A stretch of DNA of 64,000 bases from Acarospora socialis (Eukaryota; Ascomycota; Lecanoromycetes; Acarosporales; Acarosporaceae), in contig JAMYGW020000001.1 of the NCBI GenBank assembly GCA_025617375.2, forward strand, positions 124,001-188,000. Direction: 5' to 3'. Positions 44,801 through 55,942 of the stretch are shown here, one piece after another (position 1 is the stretch's first letter; every line of letters starts with the position of its first letter). Below the pieces are notes generated by a model that saw nothing but the letters and a program-made list of their open reading frames with translations, had not been told where the DNA came from and made no database searches. Made by a program: the position numbers and the translations under genes.

Positions 44801-47800
44801 TCGGTCCTTATGCGATCGGTCGATCCTTTCGTCAATGCAGGGAGCCATTAGCCCGTTGCTGTTAGGCTCCCCTTTCGACCCTTGCTTGCCATGATTCGGC
44901 CTGTGAGCCGACAAGAGTAGATATAATGCTCCGATCGTCAAATGAACGTCTCGGCATTTCTCTCACGCCTCTCCAGCATTGCCTGCCGAAGGCAAGTGAT
45001 CGCTGCCAGGGGTGACGGCTTCCGCTGTCTACTCCTGAAAGGGGAAACGGTCAGGGGCGCATCATATTGTCGCTCTCGGTCCTCAAGACCTCAAGACGAG
45101 CCAAAGGTGACGCATATCCAAAGACTTTTTGTACGGTTCAGCGGAATTGTCACCGCCCGGCAATGGTATTGCCGTCGTGCAGGGCAAAAGCTGGTTCTGT
45201 TCCCAGATGGGGAAGCCAGCAGTGCGTTCACTAGATCTGCCACATTATTGTGGATCAAGTTGCTTCCTCTCGATCAGCCATGAGGGAAAGCAAGGCGGGA
45301 GACCTTCCGAAGCGATGAACCGCCACCCCGGTTACGACGCTGCCGCCAACCATGGTTCCGCCCAATGCGTGCATAAGGTGGCCATCAGTCGGAGTGTGCG
45401 ACTCCTCCATACCTTAGTACCTTAGGTAGGACCTGCATGGCCGATGGCAGACCTACGTCTAGAATCTGAAATCGACCCTCAGTAATGGCCGTACGATGAA
45501 GAGTACCTGCTCCTCTTCTGCATTTCAAGAGCTTATCTTGGAATCATGAAACCTCCGACTTTCAGCCCCGTCTCTGTCGAAGGCGTGAATTTCGGTAGAT
45601 GGGTATATTTGCCGCTTTGATTGGTTCTGTTTCGAGTTGATGCAAGTAATTTCTGAAAGCTTTCTAAGCTAAGAGTAGCTGGTCTATTTTCTGTGATTTG
45701 ATGCCTACCTACGGATCGTTACCCACCTCAAGGTAGCTATACCTGCCTCAACCCACTTCATTTCATGCCTCCACTAAGGTAAGGTACAACACATACAGTA
45801 AGACTTTACGCTACTGTGTACTGTACATACCTGATTCTCGAATGGTACCCTTTTTCCCTTTGAGGTATATTTCCGAAGGATTTCATTTACGACCTGCACT
45901 TGCACTATGACTTGCACTACGACTTGCATTATGACTTGCATTTCTCTCACACAAGCTACTTCAGGTTGTGTAAAGTACTTTAGAGATGACATTCAAAACT
46001 CGTACACAAATAGAACTTGCCGCAAGACTGCTGTTGCCTTGCCGTGCCTTGTGCCTTTAGCCTTCCCTCTGCGCCGGAACAGAGACCTGGGGGTGGGGGG
46101 CTGAACATAAGGTACATACTAGGTACAGTACCTTACACATGGATGATGGAGGGGCCTTGCTCGCTCGGATCCGTAGACTGCCTTAGTGTCCTCTCATGAC
46201 CTGGTAATGGGTTCATGACAAATGCCGACCACAGACGTCCTCGAATTTTCATTGGACCCGACACCGTCAAGATTCACACATTTCTAACTCGATGCTGCAA
46301 AGGTAAGAGTACGATCACTTGATCGGTATCACATCCATGCATTCTGTACTCGGACCTTTGAATTCCAAGCAGTACCTTAGGTAATACTACCTTTAGTCGG
46401 CGTGTGACAGAATACGACGGCACGACAGCGCCATCCGGCCTGACATCTGCCACCACCACCACCACCCATCACTTTGCGCTACTGTCAAACCTGTCAAACT
46501 CACTGACACTTCGGGCCCCACAAGCAGAACCTTGTCCAATCGAACCCTCCTCTCTATTTCGATTTCGGTTCCTTTGGATGGAATGCAAATCCTACCCGAG
46601 CACCGCCTCCCATTGGCCCTGTTCGACCCCACCCACAAATCCCGACATCCAGTTTTCCACCTGGGTGTCACTTCCCTTGGCAGTCCGTCTGACCGTCCCC
46701 TGGCGTTAGCTCTTGAAGGCGCTTCATCGCTTCATTGTACAGTACGAAGGGTGACCAAGTCCCCAAGGTCACCGGAGGTGCTGAACAGGTACTCTACAGG
46801 TATGACACAGAGCAATACCTACTTGCAGTACGGAGTACCTCAAGGGACCTAGCTACCTTCCTAAGATAGAGACATTCCTCCTCCCCTTGATGCACTAAGG
46901 TACTGCTCTACCAAAATACCTTATCTTTGGAGGCGCTATATCACACTTTTGGGGTGGAGATACCTTGGTGATGGTGGCTGAGGAGTCCCCTGGTGCAGTT
47001 CCTCCTGACGCAATTCCCTGGTTTGCAAGACCCCCTGTTACTCCATCTTATTCTGTGCTGCTGCCGGGGGTCTTGCATGATTGTGTCGACAAACAAAACA
47101 GAACAGACGGCCGGCCTTTCCATAATCTCATCTAGTGTCGTCTTCGTCCTGGACATGACCCCGTGGCAGTCCGTGTCCGCCTGTCTCATTGACTTGAGCT
47201 ACCTCACCTTAAGAGGTATCTGTCAAAATTCGGAAGGCAGATCCCTGTTCATCATCATCACAGCACCCTTACTTCCACACTAAGGTACTCAGTCGACCTT
47301 ACGACTCTGTACCTTGCCGTAGGTAGGTGCACGGTCTGTGGTCGGTCGGTTGAATACCTTACCTGACCAACTTACGCCATCCTTTGCACTGTCGGGACAC
47401 CCGGCGCAAAGAATCCAGATGGGATCTGACATCTTCAAAGGATTCTTGGCCGATCGGCAATCTCAATCTTGCATGGCTTACTCGGACCATATTTATCACA
47501 AGGTCCCATATCTTACTCGTACCGTGCCTTGCTCCACACAAGGTACTCGATGAGGCGCTCTACCTTATATGCCTCACTTTCCTCCTCGTCTTCTTTAGTT
47601 TATATTCTATACTACCTATCTCGCTCCGTATCAAAGTATAGAATCCACCCTTTCCGCACACTGCACTCGTTGTTGCTGCTTGCTGTAAACCTGCAGCTCC
47701 TTCCTACGCCTCCAATCCCCACAACTGCACACTACTGCACGCTCACTCACTCTCCACTTCAAACAGTCGCTTCCTCGTTGCTGATATTGATATTTATTCG

Positions 47801-48892
47801 TTGTTCCGAGGGATCGAACCTTTGCTTGTTCCGAGTTTCTCTCCGTGTTCTTGTCGGAGAATTGGTCATTATCTTATTTCGGCGCGCCTCGTTGGTGGAA
47901 CCCCCGATACCTTGGCTGTCGTTTTGTCAAACCTCAACATGACTAAAAGGTACGCTCCTTCCCACAATGGTGGTGATCCACCGTCCCACAGCTCCACAGT
48001 ACCTACAGGTGGTCGGTGCGTAGCGCAGCCCGTTGCGCTCCCATCATCTCCCAAAACAGCACCCCCGTCCCACATCCCAGATACCACATCCCAGGTCACC
48101 CTCTCGCACTTAGTCTACACCTCCCCATGCCACCGATGCGCTGCGACGTCTGATAACTTGCATACATAATCTCACATCCGCCCTGCGCTCCGCTCGGCTT
48201 CGTGCATCCTTGCCGTCATCCAATTTTCGGAGGCGAGAGCTACACACACGTCACCTGCGTTCACTTTCGAACCATTGCTGACGTTGATTGGATCTACCTT
48301 TGGCCGGCAGAAATTGACATCGATTGTGGTGTCACTCTGAAAAATAAAACTGAGACCGGCGGTGACGGGTGACCGGTGATCGACGGGGAATGCGCTACAT
48401 ACTTTATCCCAAAGCTCGTTCACCTTTCTTCGACCCTTCTGCTTCGACATCGCTTCGTTACGTACCATCGTTGGAACCGCGGTCAGTCACTTTCCATCCA
48501 TGGGTACCGCTCGATGAGTCTTGAGCTTGCAAGCGTACCACCAAGGTGATTATACTCCGAATCCCGCGACCTTTCCAATACAGCTGAACCGATTTTCCTT
48601 TGAACCCCATTTTCGAACTTGACCTGCTTTTACACTTCAATGTTGATCAAACATCAAGCGAGGGTGACACTTTTCAGATGTTCCTATATCGTGGGTTTTT
48701 CTAATACAGACTCGATTCGACCTTCCTTTTAATCACATGCGGCCTAATTGGGCTTTGCGCAGATCGGAAGCTAACTCTCGAAGATCAACGGTGGACTCGA
48801 TGCTAACCTTGTATGACACCTTGCAGGTCATTCGCACTAGCGGCCAGGTTCGGAAGACCTGACATACAAAGAAGCACCTCTACCCCGCGCAT
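41845..48892. other. 7-kb gene-poor stretch before the homeobox gene
   Basis: No gene with family resemblance on either strand. ORFs are short and stop-rich. The right half (45400-47560) is dense in GGTACC, AAGGTA and TACCTTA words. Around 47500-47800 there is a pyrimidine-rich tract typical of fungal promoters and leaders. A CCACCACC microsatellite lies at 46450-46467 and a 12-base tandem repeat at 45889-45942. Position and character suggest a long regulatory and untranslated leader region of the downstream homeobox gene, as is common for fungal developmental regulators; a non-coding RNA cannot be excluded. Confidence 0.45.
45889..45942. repeat. 12-bp tandem repeat
   Basis: A 12-base unit ATGACTTGCACT / ACGACTTGCATT repeats three full times at 45907-45942 with a degenerate copy and half-copy before it (from 45889). 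It lies in the gene-poor region upstream of the homeobox gene. Confidence 0.8.
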
Positions 48893-50107
48893 ATGGAATA
48901 TCCACCATCCTCAGAAGACGACGGAGACCCGAGGATGGCCATCTCCGAGATTGCCGTTCTTCGACCGAGCAAGGCCCCGGTCTTACCACCGATCAGACAG
49001 GTAAGCCCTCGAAGCCATCCTCAGGAGGCCTCGACAATCCTTAACGGCCTCTTAATCGCAGGTGGTCCCACAGATCAATGCGGCCATTCCTCCACTATTG
49101 ACCGGCAATTACGCTCGACAGCCATGTCATTCACCTGCTGGCATCGAACAGCTCTCGATCAGTGGATCCAGTACCCCTTCACCCTCGAGATCACAACGGA
49201 TCCGATCCTCACCTTTACTCAACCATGACCCGACAGCGTACCGAAATACCGCCTGGCCGACTCCAGAGCCATCCGAAGGCCGTCCGGACACGCACCCGGC
49301 GATGTTTTCTGGGCCACCGACGCAGGCCAACGGTAGCTACCCGATGACTGGATCCGCGGACCGACGCATCAGTCTGGTCTCGAATCCTTCATCCGTAGAC
49401 AGGCTTCGGGCAAGCCCTCTGCTACCATCAATCTCCGGTCTGCGGTCTTCTTCACAAAATGTCCTTTACGAAAGGGACGACTCCGATCAGGTCACTCTCC
49501 CTTCATTGTTCGGTAACAGTCGCGGCTTGCCACCGAACTACTCCCCAAGGGATAGGCCATCGCTGCATGAGTCCAGACGAGATACGACTCAAACTTACCC
49601 GCCCATGTGGGACTATGACCTGCCATCGCCGCAGTCTGTTTCGTATGGAGAATTTCCCTATGCGCAGCACAGACATGCCTCGGACGTCGGCCCTGTCCAC
49701 TCCAGTATGGACGGATCTTCAATTCATGGTTCCGGGCATCAGCAAGTGAACTTTGAGATGGTCGGAGACTATCCCGATCACCGGAACAAGAGACGCAGAG
49801 GCAATCTGCCCAAAGCGGTAACCGACATCCTCCGGTCGTGGTTTCACGATCACATTTCGCATCCTTACCCCAGCGAGGACGAGAAGCAGATCTTAATGGC
49901 CCGGACAGGTCTCAGCATCAGCCAAGTCAGTTAAGTCGCTTTCTCGAGCTTGCTCCTTAACAACCTTGCGGCCATCAGCTAACATGCGTGTAGATCAGCA
50001 ACTGGTTCATTAACGCCAGACGCCGTCAATTGCCTGCTATTTTGAACTCGGCCAAAGCAGAAGCTGATGCCAGACAGTCTCAGGCCACAGCACGTGGATC
50101 GCCGTGA
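48893..50107 (+). CDS. TALE-class homeobox transcription factor
   Basis: Three exons (48893-49000, 49062-49925, 49994-50107), 361 residues. Residues 1-270 are disordered, Ser/Pro/Arg-rich, typical of an activation or interaction region. The homeodomain (about 275-338) begins NKRRRGNLPKAVTDILRSWF, continues HDHISHPYPSEDEK, a three-residue-loop (KN/TALE) type, and recognition helix ISNWFINARRRQLP. The last intron falls inside the domain before ISNWF, with a GTCAGT donor. TALE factors bind TGAC-like sites as regulators of development; the fungal group includes factors for conidiation, dimorphism and metabolism. I cannot give a specific ortholog. The start MEYPPSSEDD was chosen because it is the first in-frame ATG; an upstream GCAG acceptor at about 48828 suggests a spliced 5' leader. 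Confidence 0.9.
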
Positions 50108-52826
50108 GAACTGTGAACGCACCCCGCCTGGGGCGAGGCTGATTCGGTACTGTCCATAAGATTTGTTTTTTACGTTGCGACTCGACGACCTGGAATGCAA
50201 AACCATGCTCCTGGACGAAAATACTAATATCTAGTTCTTGGTTCACAGCCATTGTGTTATGGGGTTACTGTATATTTACTGGCTCCCGGATGGAGCCGTG
50301 GACAAGAATACTTGTCCGTGTTCAAAGACACGAGGTTGCCGCCGTTTCACTTGGTTGGGAAACCTCAACACATATTTGCGCCGGCGACTCGGAAAGTACA
50401 ATACTGGCGATCTTCGGTCCACAGCACGAATTTCCATAGGCGCCAGCGGATTGCTAATGCGAACGGGTTCTGGCTGGCGTAACAAAGGCGTCCGATTGTA
50501 TTTTCTCTTTTTGGCAAGCTTGGAAATTGGGTTGGCGATACCATTTTTAGCGCTCTTTGTAGCAGCAACGGCCATGGAGCGACTCCTTCCATTTCGATGG
50601 CGTTCGGAAATCATTCAATTGTCACGTCCTCTACGCTTTGAGCATCCATTGCAAGTGTTTCGGGAAGACATTGTCCACAGAAAACCCGCATCTCATGCGG
50701 GCCAAGCGATTGGATCACGGTTCACTGCCCCCATCTCCAGCTCGAGGCAGAGGCAAAGTCAACTATCCATCCCGAAAGCGTTTCTGGTGGGTGTGATGGA
50801 AGGCCGATCAGGGTCCAGCTACGTCTCCCCTATGCTACGTAACCGCACCGAACTGCACGCACCGCAAGGGTCACTTCGGGACGGACATGGGCGTACAACG
50901 TGTGACGAGAACCCACGTCCATGAATCATGAACGCACAGATGCAGTCTCCTCGCCGTCCCCATCCGGAATATAAACCCATCCCTGCCCCCGATCCTCTCC
51001 GACATCATCTCTCACCCCCTCACATTCGCCCAAACCCCCACCCTTCCGCATTTGCCCCCATCCCCAGCGCCCTTCCTTTCCCTTCCCTTCCTTCCCGCCT
51101 TCCCTTCCCGACCACCCCACGGTCCCCACTCCCCGGTTGCAGTCCATCTCGCTTGCCCCGAGTCCACGCACCCGTGTGTCTGCAGCGTGCAGCTCATGCA
51201 ATGCGATGCGATGCGAGGGAACCCCTTGTGTGCGCCTTGCATGCGCTGTGCGATTCGAGATGAAGGCCCCCACTACGGTGTAGCACTGCGCTACCTGCCG
51301 CATCTCCGATAGCCGACCGCGCCATTCCATCGCAGGGAAGCGGTCACGGCAGGGGCCTATCCTGGTCGGCGGATTCGAGCCTGGCGGGGCGCCTACAGTA
51401 CGATATCAGCTCGACGAAGTGTAGCTACCACTGTCGTACTTCCTACCGCTTTGCTATGACTCGAGGTACTTGAGACATAATGCAGAGGCAGCTCGGCGAC
51501 TGCGGTCGGCAGAGAGTTGGACCTGGTTTTCGGTGGGGCCCGCGGCCGGGTGGCTGCGATTCGGCTCGGCTGGAATTTGGGGAAGGGGGGTGGTTGATGG
51601 CTGATCTTGGTGGTTGATGGGATACGACAGAGCAGAGGAGTACGGGCACTTTGATAGCCTAGCCTTCTCTTTACAATGTTATTTCTCTAAGGTGTTCTCT
51701 CTTCCTGTCAGTCTACAGACAGACGCTTACTTCCATTAAAACTACCCTTTCCCCAACTCTATCTTCTCATGTATCTCGGGAGCTGCAAGATCCGTCATTT
51801 CTCTTAGAGGAATAGCAACTTTGTTGTCTTGGGCCAGCGCGACCGTGAACTCCCATATTGGCGCGATATCCACGAGACATGGTACACTCAAATGGGAGCT
51901 TGAACTAAAATCGCGGACATTCATTGGGAACAATTACCAAGAATGAAGGGAAATTAGGAGGTCTCTGCAGCAAGAAAAGAATGCCATGGGCACACAAGGT
52001 GGAACATAAACTATTCACGACAGTCAAAGGCCGTCAATCCTTCATCCTTGCAACAACACTCTCATATAAGAGGTATAAGAATGCGCAAATAACGATTACC
52101 ACCATCTACACTAAGTCCACTGTTATCAGCGCATCTCTTGTACACATCCAGAGCTCAGTTTCGAAAGACCCGCAGGGATTACAGTCTACTCGAGTGTAAG
52201 ATGTTTGGAAAGCATCGGCATTCATGGCAGGGCTGTCATGAGGGTGTTGCACAGTATAAAGGTGAATAACAATATTGTTTGCCATCTCAAGCAACGTTTA
52301 GTGATCATTTTGACCACAACAAAGTGGTTGGGTGGCGGAAAAATTTGTTATCCCTCTTCATAGATGATAGCAAAGGGTAGTTCGACATTGTAGGGAGGCG
52401 GAAGACGATTTGCTTTTCAATGTGATTTTTTTTGGTGGCATATTCAATCTCTAGCAGACTGTAGGCGATCTAGGTGGGAATGGAAATCAACCATGAAAAC
52501 AACAGCCCCGAATTGGTAATCGACATTGAATGGAGAGATGGCATCTTTGATCTCAATGGAGTAGAGCAACGCAAGTGGAGAAGACAAAGCCAAGCGTGTC
52601 GGTCTCGGTCTTTGTTAGAAACCCGATTATAAATCTTACTAGATCCACCAGCCGGCGGATTTTGTCCGTATAATGGATATCTCACCACTACTGTCCATTA
52701 TATGAAGTAGTCCAATGCCAAAGAATTCTTAACATGTATGTAGCTTTCTTCATCCGGACGAGACTCATCACTTTCTTAATCAAACTTCTGTAAGGTGTCA
52801 CCACAGAAGAAATCTCTTCCTGCAAG
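50108..52826. other. Intergenic, 2.7 kb, no clear gene
   Basis: Includes the homeobox 3' region. An open frame at 50238-50924 has no family resemblance. 50940-51130 is C/T-rich. At 51742-51933 a short minus frame (residues such as PCLVDIAPIWEFTVALAQ) looks protein-like and may be a gene remnant. From about 51650 to 52830 base composition turns AT-richer, leading into the decayed genes that follow. Confidence 0.4.
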
Positions 52827-53495
52827 ATGGCTGTCACCGAGATCATATATTTTGGTGCAGAACCATTACTTGACACACATGCACCATACACAACAGTTGA
52901 CGACACGATCCAGAAAGTTGTCAAGGCCCTCAAAGGGTTAAAAAACCCCCAGCACTTCGTCCTTGGCACACAGGTTCAGGATAAAGGTGCTATTCAGATC
53001 ATATTAGAGTGGGATGGTGTCTAGGGCTATGTGAACTTTGAAACCACTCCGGAATCCAGTTCCTTTGTAAGGAGTATGCGCAGTCTCTGTGGCGAGCCAC
53101 ACAACAATTTCCACGTCGCCCTCGACCGGTCAGCATTCGGACCAGATGGGCCTGCTACGGCAAACGTGGTTGAATTTGTACAGACGTACTTCCCAGCTTC
53201 CCGCCTCACGCCGGAGTTCCAGAAGCAAGTCGAAGAGGACTTCCTAAGGTTTGATGAGATCTACAGTAAGGGCGTGCAGGGAAGTGTGGGTTGGGCATTT
53301 GGCTGGGTGCTGGAAGAGCAAGAGCATGAAAACATCAAGGGCGAGAAGGCCAAGTGTTTTTTCGTTACACGGGGATGGGAAAGTATGCATCATTTCGAGC
53401 AAGCGGTAAAGAATGATGCCTATAAGAAGGCTATACCGTTACTGCTCGCATGGAACGCGCCGTGGAAAATGGCAGGTGTCTACTTCGCCGTGTGA
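52827..53495 (+). pseudogene. ABM-type alpha/beta-barrel gene with in-frame TAG
   Basis: One frame runs from the ATG at 52827 to the stop at 53495 (223 codons) but is broken by a single TAG at 53022-53024. Before the stop: MAVTEIIYFGAEPLLDTHA to IQIILEWDGV. After it, without frame change: GYVNFETTPESSSFV, FHVALDRSAFGPDGPA, VVEFVQTYFP, WAFGWVLEEQEHEN, FFVTRGWESMHHFE, ending at the VYFAV terminus. The two halves form two ferredoxin-like barrel units as in fungal antibiotic-biosynthesis-monooxygenase-like or stress-response barrel proteins. No intron can remove the stop: the nearest GT and AG are 8 bases apart. A C-to-T change (Gln codon to TAG) explains it best. It could be a recent pseudogene, a null allele or a base error. 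Confidence 0.7.
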
Positions 53496-54207
53496 GGCAA
53501 TATCTGGAGACTAATAAATGGTAGTGGCATGTCGAGCGCAAAGCCTTAGACGGCTTCGAGGTTGTTGCATGACTGCTGATAGTCATTTCCCTGGGCCGAT
53601 CAAATAAGTTGACGCTACGGTCACCTTGATCGCCATTCGAAGTGGTGGTGGCGTATGCCAGCGGCTTTTATCGAAGACGTTCCAAGCTGCAAAAGAAGAA
53701 TTGCCGCTTGAGGCTGCTCTGGGTAGTCTCTTTTAGGCCGAGAGAGCAGATGAATATCTCGTTGATTGTTACGATGAGAGTTTGCGGAACTTCCTGAAGA
53801 AACATTCACTTGAAGTTGTACTATACGATAACTTGCAAGACTGATTGAGAAGACTGTTACTTGAGTTTTGACGGTGATGATAACGTCTTAAGCCGCTCGA
53901 AATGGTGGTGTGCAACATAACATGCAATGAGGTCGCCCCCTTTCTTGCTCCGGCCAGACAAGCTGGGCGCCTTTCCCGCCTCAGATTCATATCCAGACCC
54001 AACTTAGCCTTCGTGTAGCCGAGGAAGTGAGGCCTATGAGAAATGGGCAAACCCGAAGGTGTACATTGAGTATTTTCGTCCTTGTTTTCGTCCGGTACTA
54101 TCGATCGAGTCTTTCTCAAGGATCAATCAATGCGGTGTTTCTTGGCTGAAGACTTCCTTATAACAGCGCGTGTCCATCCCACGTCAATTTTGCTATGGAT
54201 GTTCTAA
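53496..54207. other. Intergenic between two broken genes
   Basis: 712 bases with no recognised gene on either strand. AT-richer than the housekeeping part of the window. Confidence 0.35.
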
Positions 54208-55495
54208 GTGACGATGACTTCCACAAAATTCACCCCTGTCCCTGGCACCGAGCCTGAAGTATCACAAGAGGAGCCTTTTCCTTCTGACAAATCATCATCA
54301 ACGGGGAGATATCGGTTTCAGGAGAAGTCCTTAGTCAGATGGTGCGGTCTCATCACTGTTGTTACATTTGTCTTGAGCCTACTTGGCCTGACAGCTTTGT
54401 AACTTTCTGAACTATGTCTGGTTCAGTTCACAGGAGGCTAACACAGAAGTCTTGTATTGAAAGGATGGGTTCCACGAACTGTTGCATTATGCTCGGTGAT
54501 TATTCGTTGGTCTGTCTCAAGCCAAGCAGCTATTGCGACATCAATGCTTGCGGAGATTACAATAGAACTGCACGGAATACCTCTCGATCAGGTCGCTGCT
54601 GTGTCCATCATCCGTCACACAACACTGGAACGCTCGATCTATCGTTCTTTCTATTTTGACCCGATCCTGGCCGCATCTTTGCTCGTCTAGCTATTGCAGG
54701 ACTCATGCTCACAACAGTCCTGTTGCAATTGACTTCAACAGTCCTTCTCTCAGACCTCCAACGGCGGCCGCTACCTGGAGCAGTGAACTTCTCCAATATG
54801 GACGTTTCGTTTCCGAATGACCAGACTTACTTGGACTTTGCGCCAGCCGCAGACGCCTTACCTTATTTCACTATCAAGAACCCGTCGTCCTTTCCAACCT
54901 TCGCTGAATACTCGGAACCTGGTATTTCAGACAACATGATTAGTGACACCGGAGTATCTCACCGAGCATTTTTCCCAATAGATCAGCAAACCGACCGGGG
55001 AAGCCTGCTATGATACAACGGTAAAGCCACTGTCATCGACGCGTGAGTACCTTAGTATGTTTCGCTCCGCGATTCATCAATCCGGACTACAACAAGGATA
55101 GAAGCGATTTACCTGGCTACACATTTGGCTCCCTGGTTGCTCCTATCTTGAACCAATCTCTTCCCCACGAGAGGAAGCTGAAGCTGCGTTACACAGCAGA
55201 CGGAATTCAAGCTGATTCAATCAGACTGCTTCCTCCGAACAGCACATTGCCTGAGTCAAGGACAGTCATCCAGCGACTTCCTAATGCTGCTTGCGGGCAG
55301 CAGTCAGCTTTGGATCCGAACAAACCACCCTTACCTTGTGGCATCAACGCCGCCTACGCCAACGCCCACATATCAATCCGGACGGTGGCCACATCTCATA
55401 CGACCTTACATATCCAACGATCTTTGGCAAGGCTAGTTCTTCTCTCGAAAGCGCGTGGATGGTATAGACCAACATTACAGAGGTCAAAGATGTAA
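54208..55495 (+). pseudogene. Decayed multi-pass membrane protein gene (DUF3176-like)
   Basis: A membrane protein family pattern is spread over three frames. 54208-54402: Ser/Pro-rich start, then a membrane segment WCGLITVVTFVLSLLGL. Next frame, 54410-54470: NYVWFSSQEANTEVLY. Next, 54470-54650: LKGWVPRTVALCSVIIRW, AAIATSMLAEITIEL. Next frame from 54690: RIFARLAIAGLMLTTVLL, TVLLSDL, FAEYSEPGISDN, DTGVSHRAFFPI, then a TGA at 55011 that fits a CGA-to-TGA change, then YNGKATVID and another shift before VSTLVCFAPRF. No introns with GT-AG ends explain the jumps. It resembles fungal DUF3176-type integral membrane proteins. The 3' part is missing or unreadable and is followed directly by an inverted-repeat element. 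Confidence 0.7.
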
Positions 55496-55548
55496 TATAG
55501 GATAGCCCTGTAAATATTGGTACGGATAACGGGCTCAAAGATCACCCA

Positions 55549-55881
55549 GTCCGGTCCGTACCTCACACTAAAACCTCGGCATACCTCGCCGAACCTCCGA
55601 AGACCTAAACTGGATAAGTTTCTACATGCCGCTTGATTGAATATACTCAGAATATATTAGAATTAGAGATTAGTGTTAGGGAGGTTAGGAGGTTAGATTA
55701 GAATGTTAGAGTGTTAGGGTCAGCAATGTGTATATTTTGAGTGTGATTTTGATATAGTCTCAGAGTATTCTAGTACTAATATTACAAAGTATTCTGAGAA
55801 TATAATAAAACAGCATGCTGTTTTGAGGTACTCCGAGTAAGCGAGAGGTACGCCGAGTTTAGTGTGAGGTCCGCCGAGCGA
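55549..55881. mobile_element. MITE-like element with terminal inverted repeats
   Basis: About 333 bases, AT-rich centre, no coding capacity. The left end (55549-55607) contains CCGTACCTCACACTAAAACC, CTCGGCATACCTCGCCG and CTCCGAAGACCT. The right end (55824-55881), read on the minus strand, contains GGACCTCACACTAAACTCGG, CGTACCTCTCGC and CTCGGAGTACCTC, so the two ends form imperfect inverted repeats of about 55 bases. Inner sequence also has ACTCAGAATATATT and the opposite TATTCTGAGAATATA. A non-autonomous DNA transposon is the natural reading. A target-site duplication is not clear. It sits between the decayed membrane gene and the acyltransferase promoter, about 60 bases before the latter's start codon. 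Confidence 0.7.
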
Positions 55882-55942
55882 TATACTCAATAGAACGTCC
55901 GCAAACCCTACAAATGGGAAGGCCTCTCACCCACTTCATAAA

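Noticed and set aside
47800-47830. GGTTCGATCCC on the minus strand, tRNA-like
   Set aside because: Stem pairs fail beyond three bases and no cloverleaf can be drawn.
50238-50924. 228-codon frame downstream of the homeobox gene
   Set aside because: No family resemblance, odd composition and position suggest 3' untranslated sequence. One hydrophobic stretch near its middle is not enough to call a gene.
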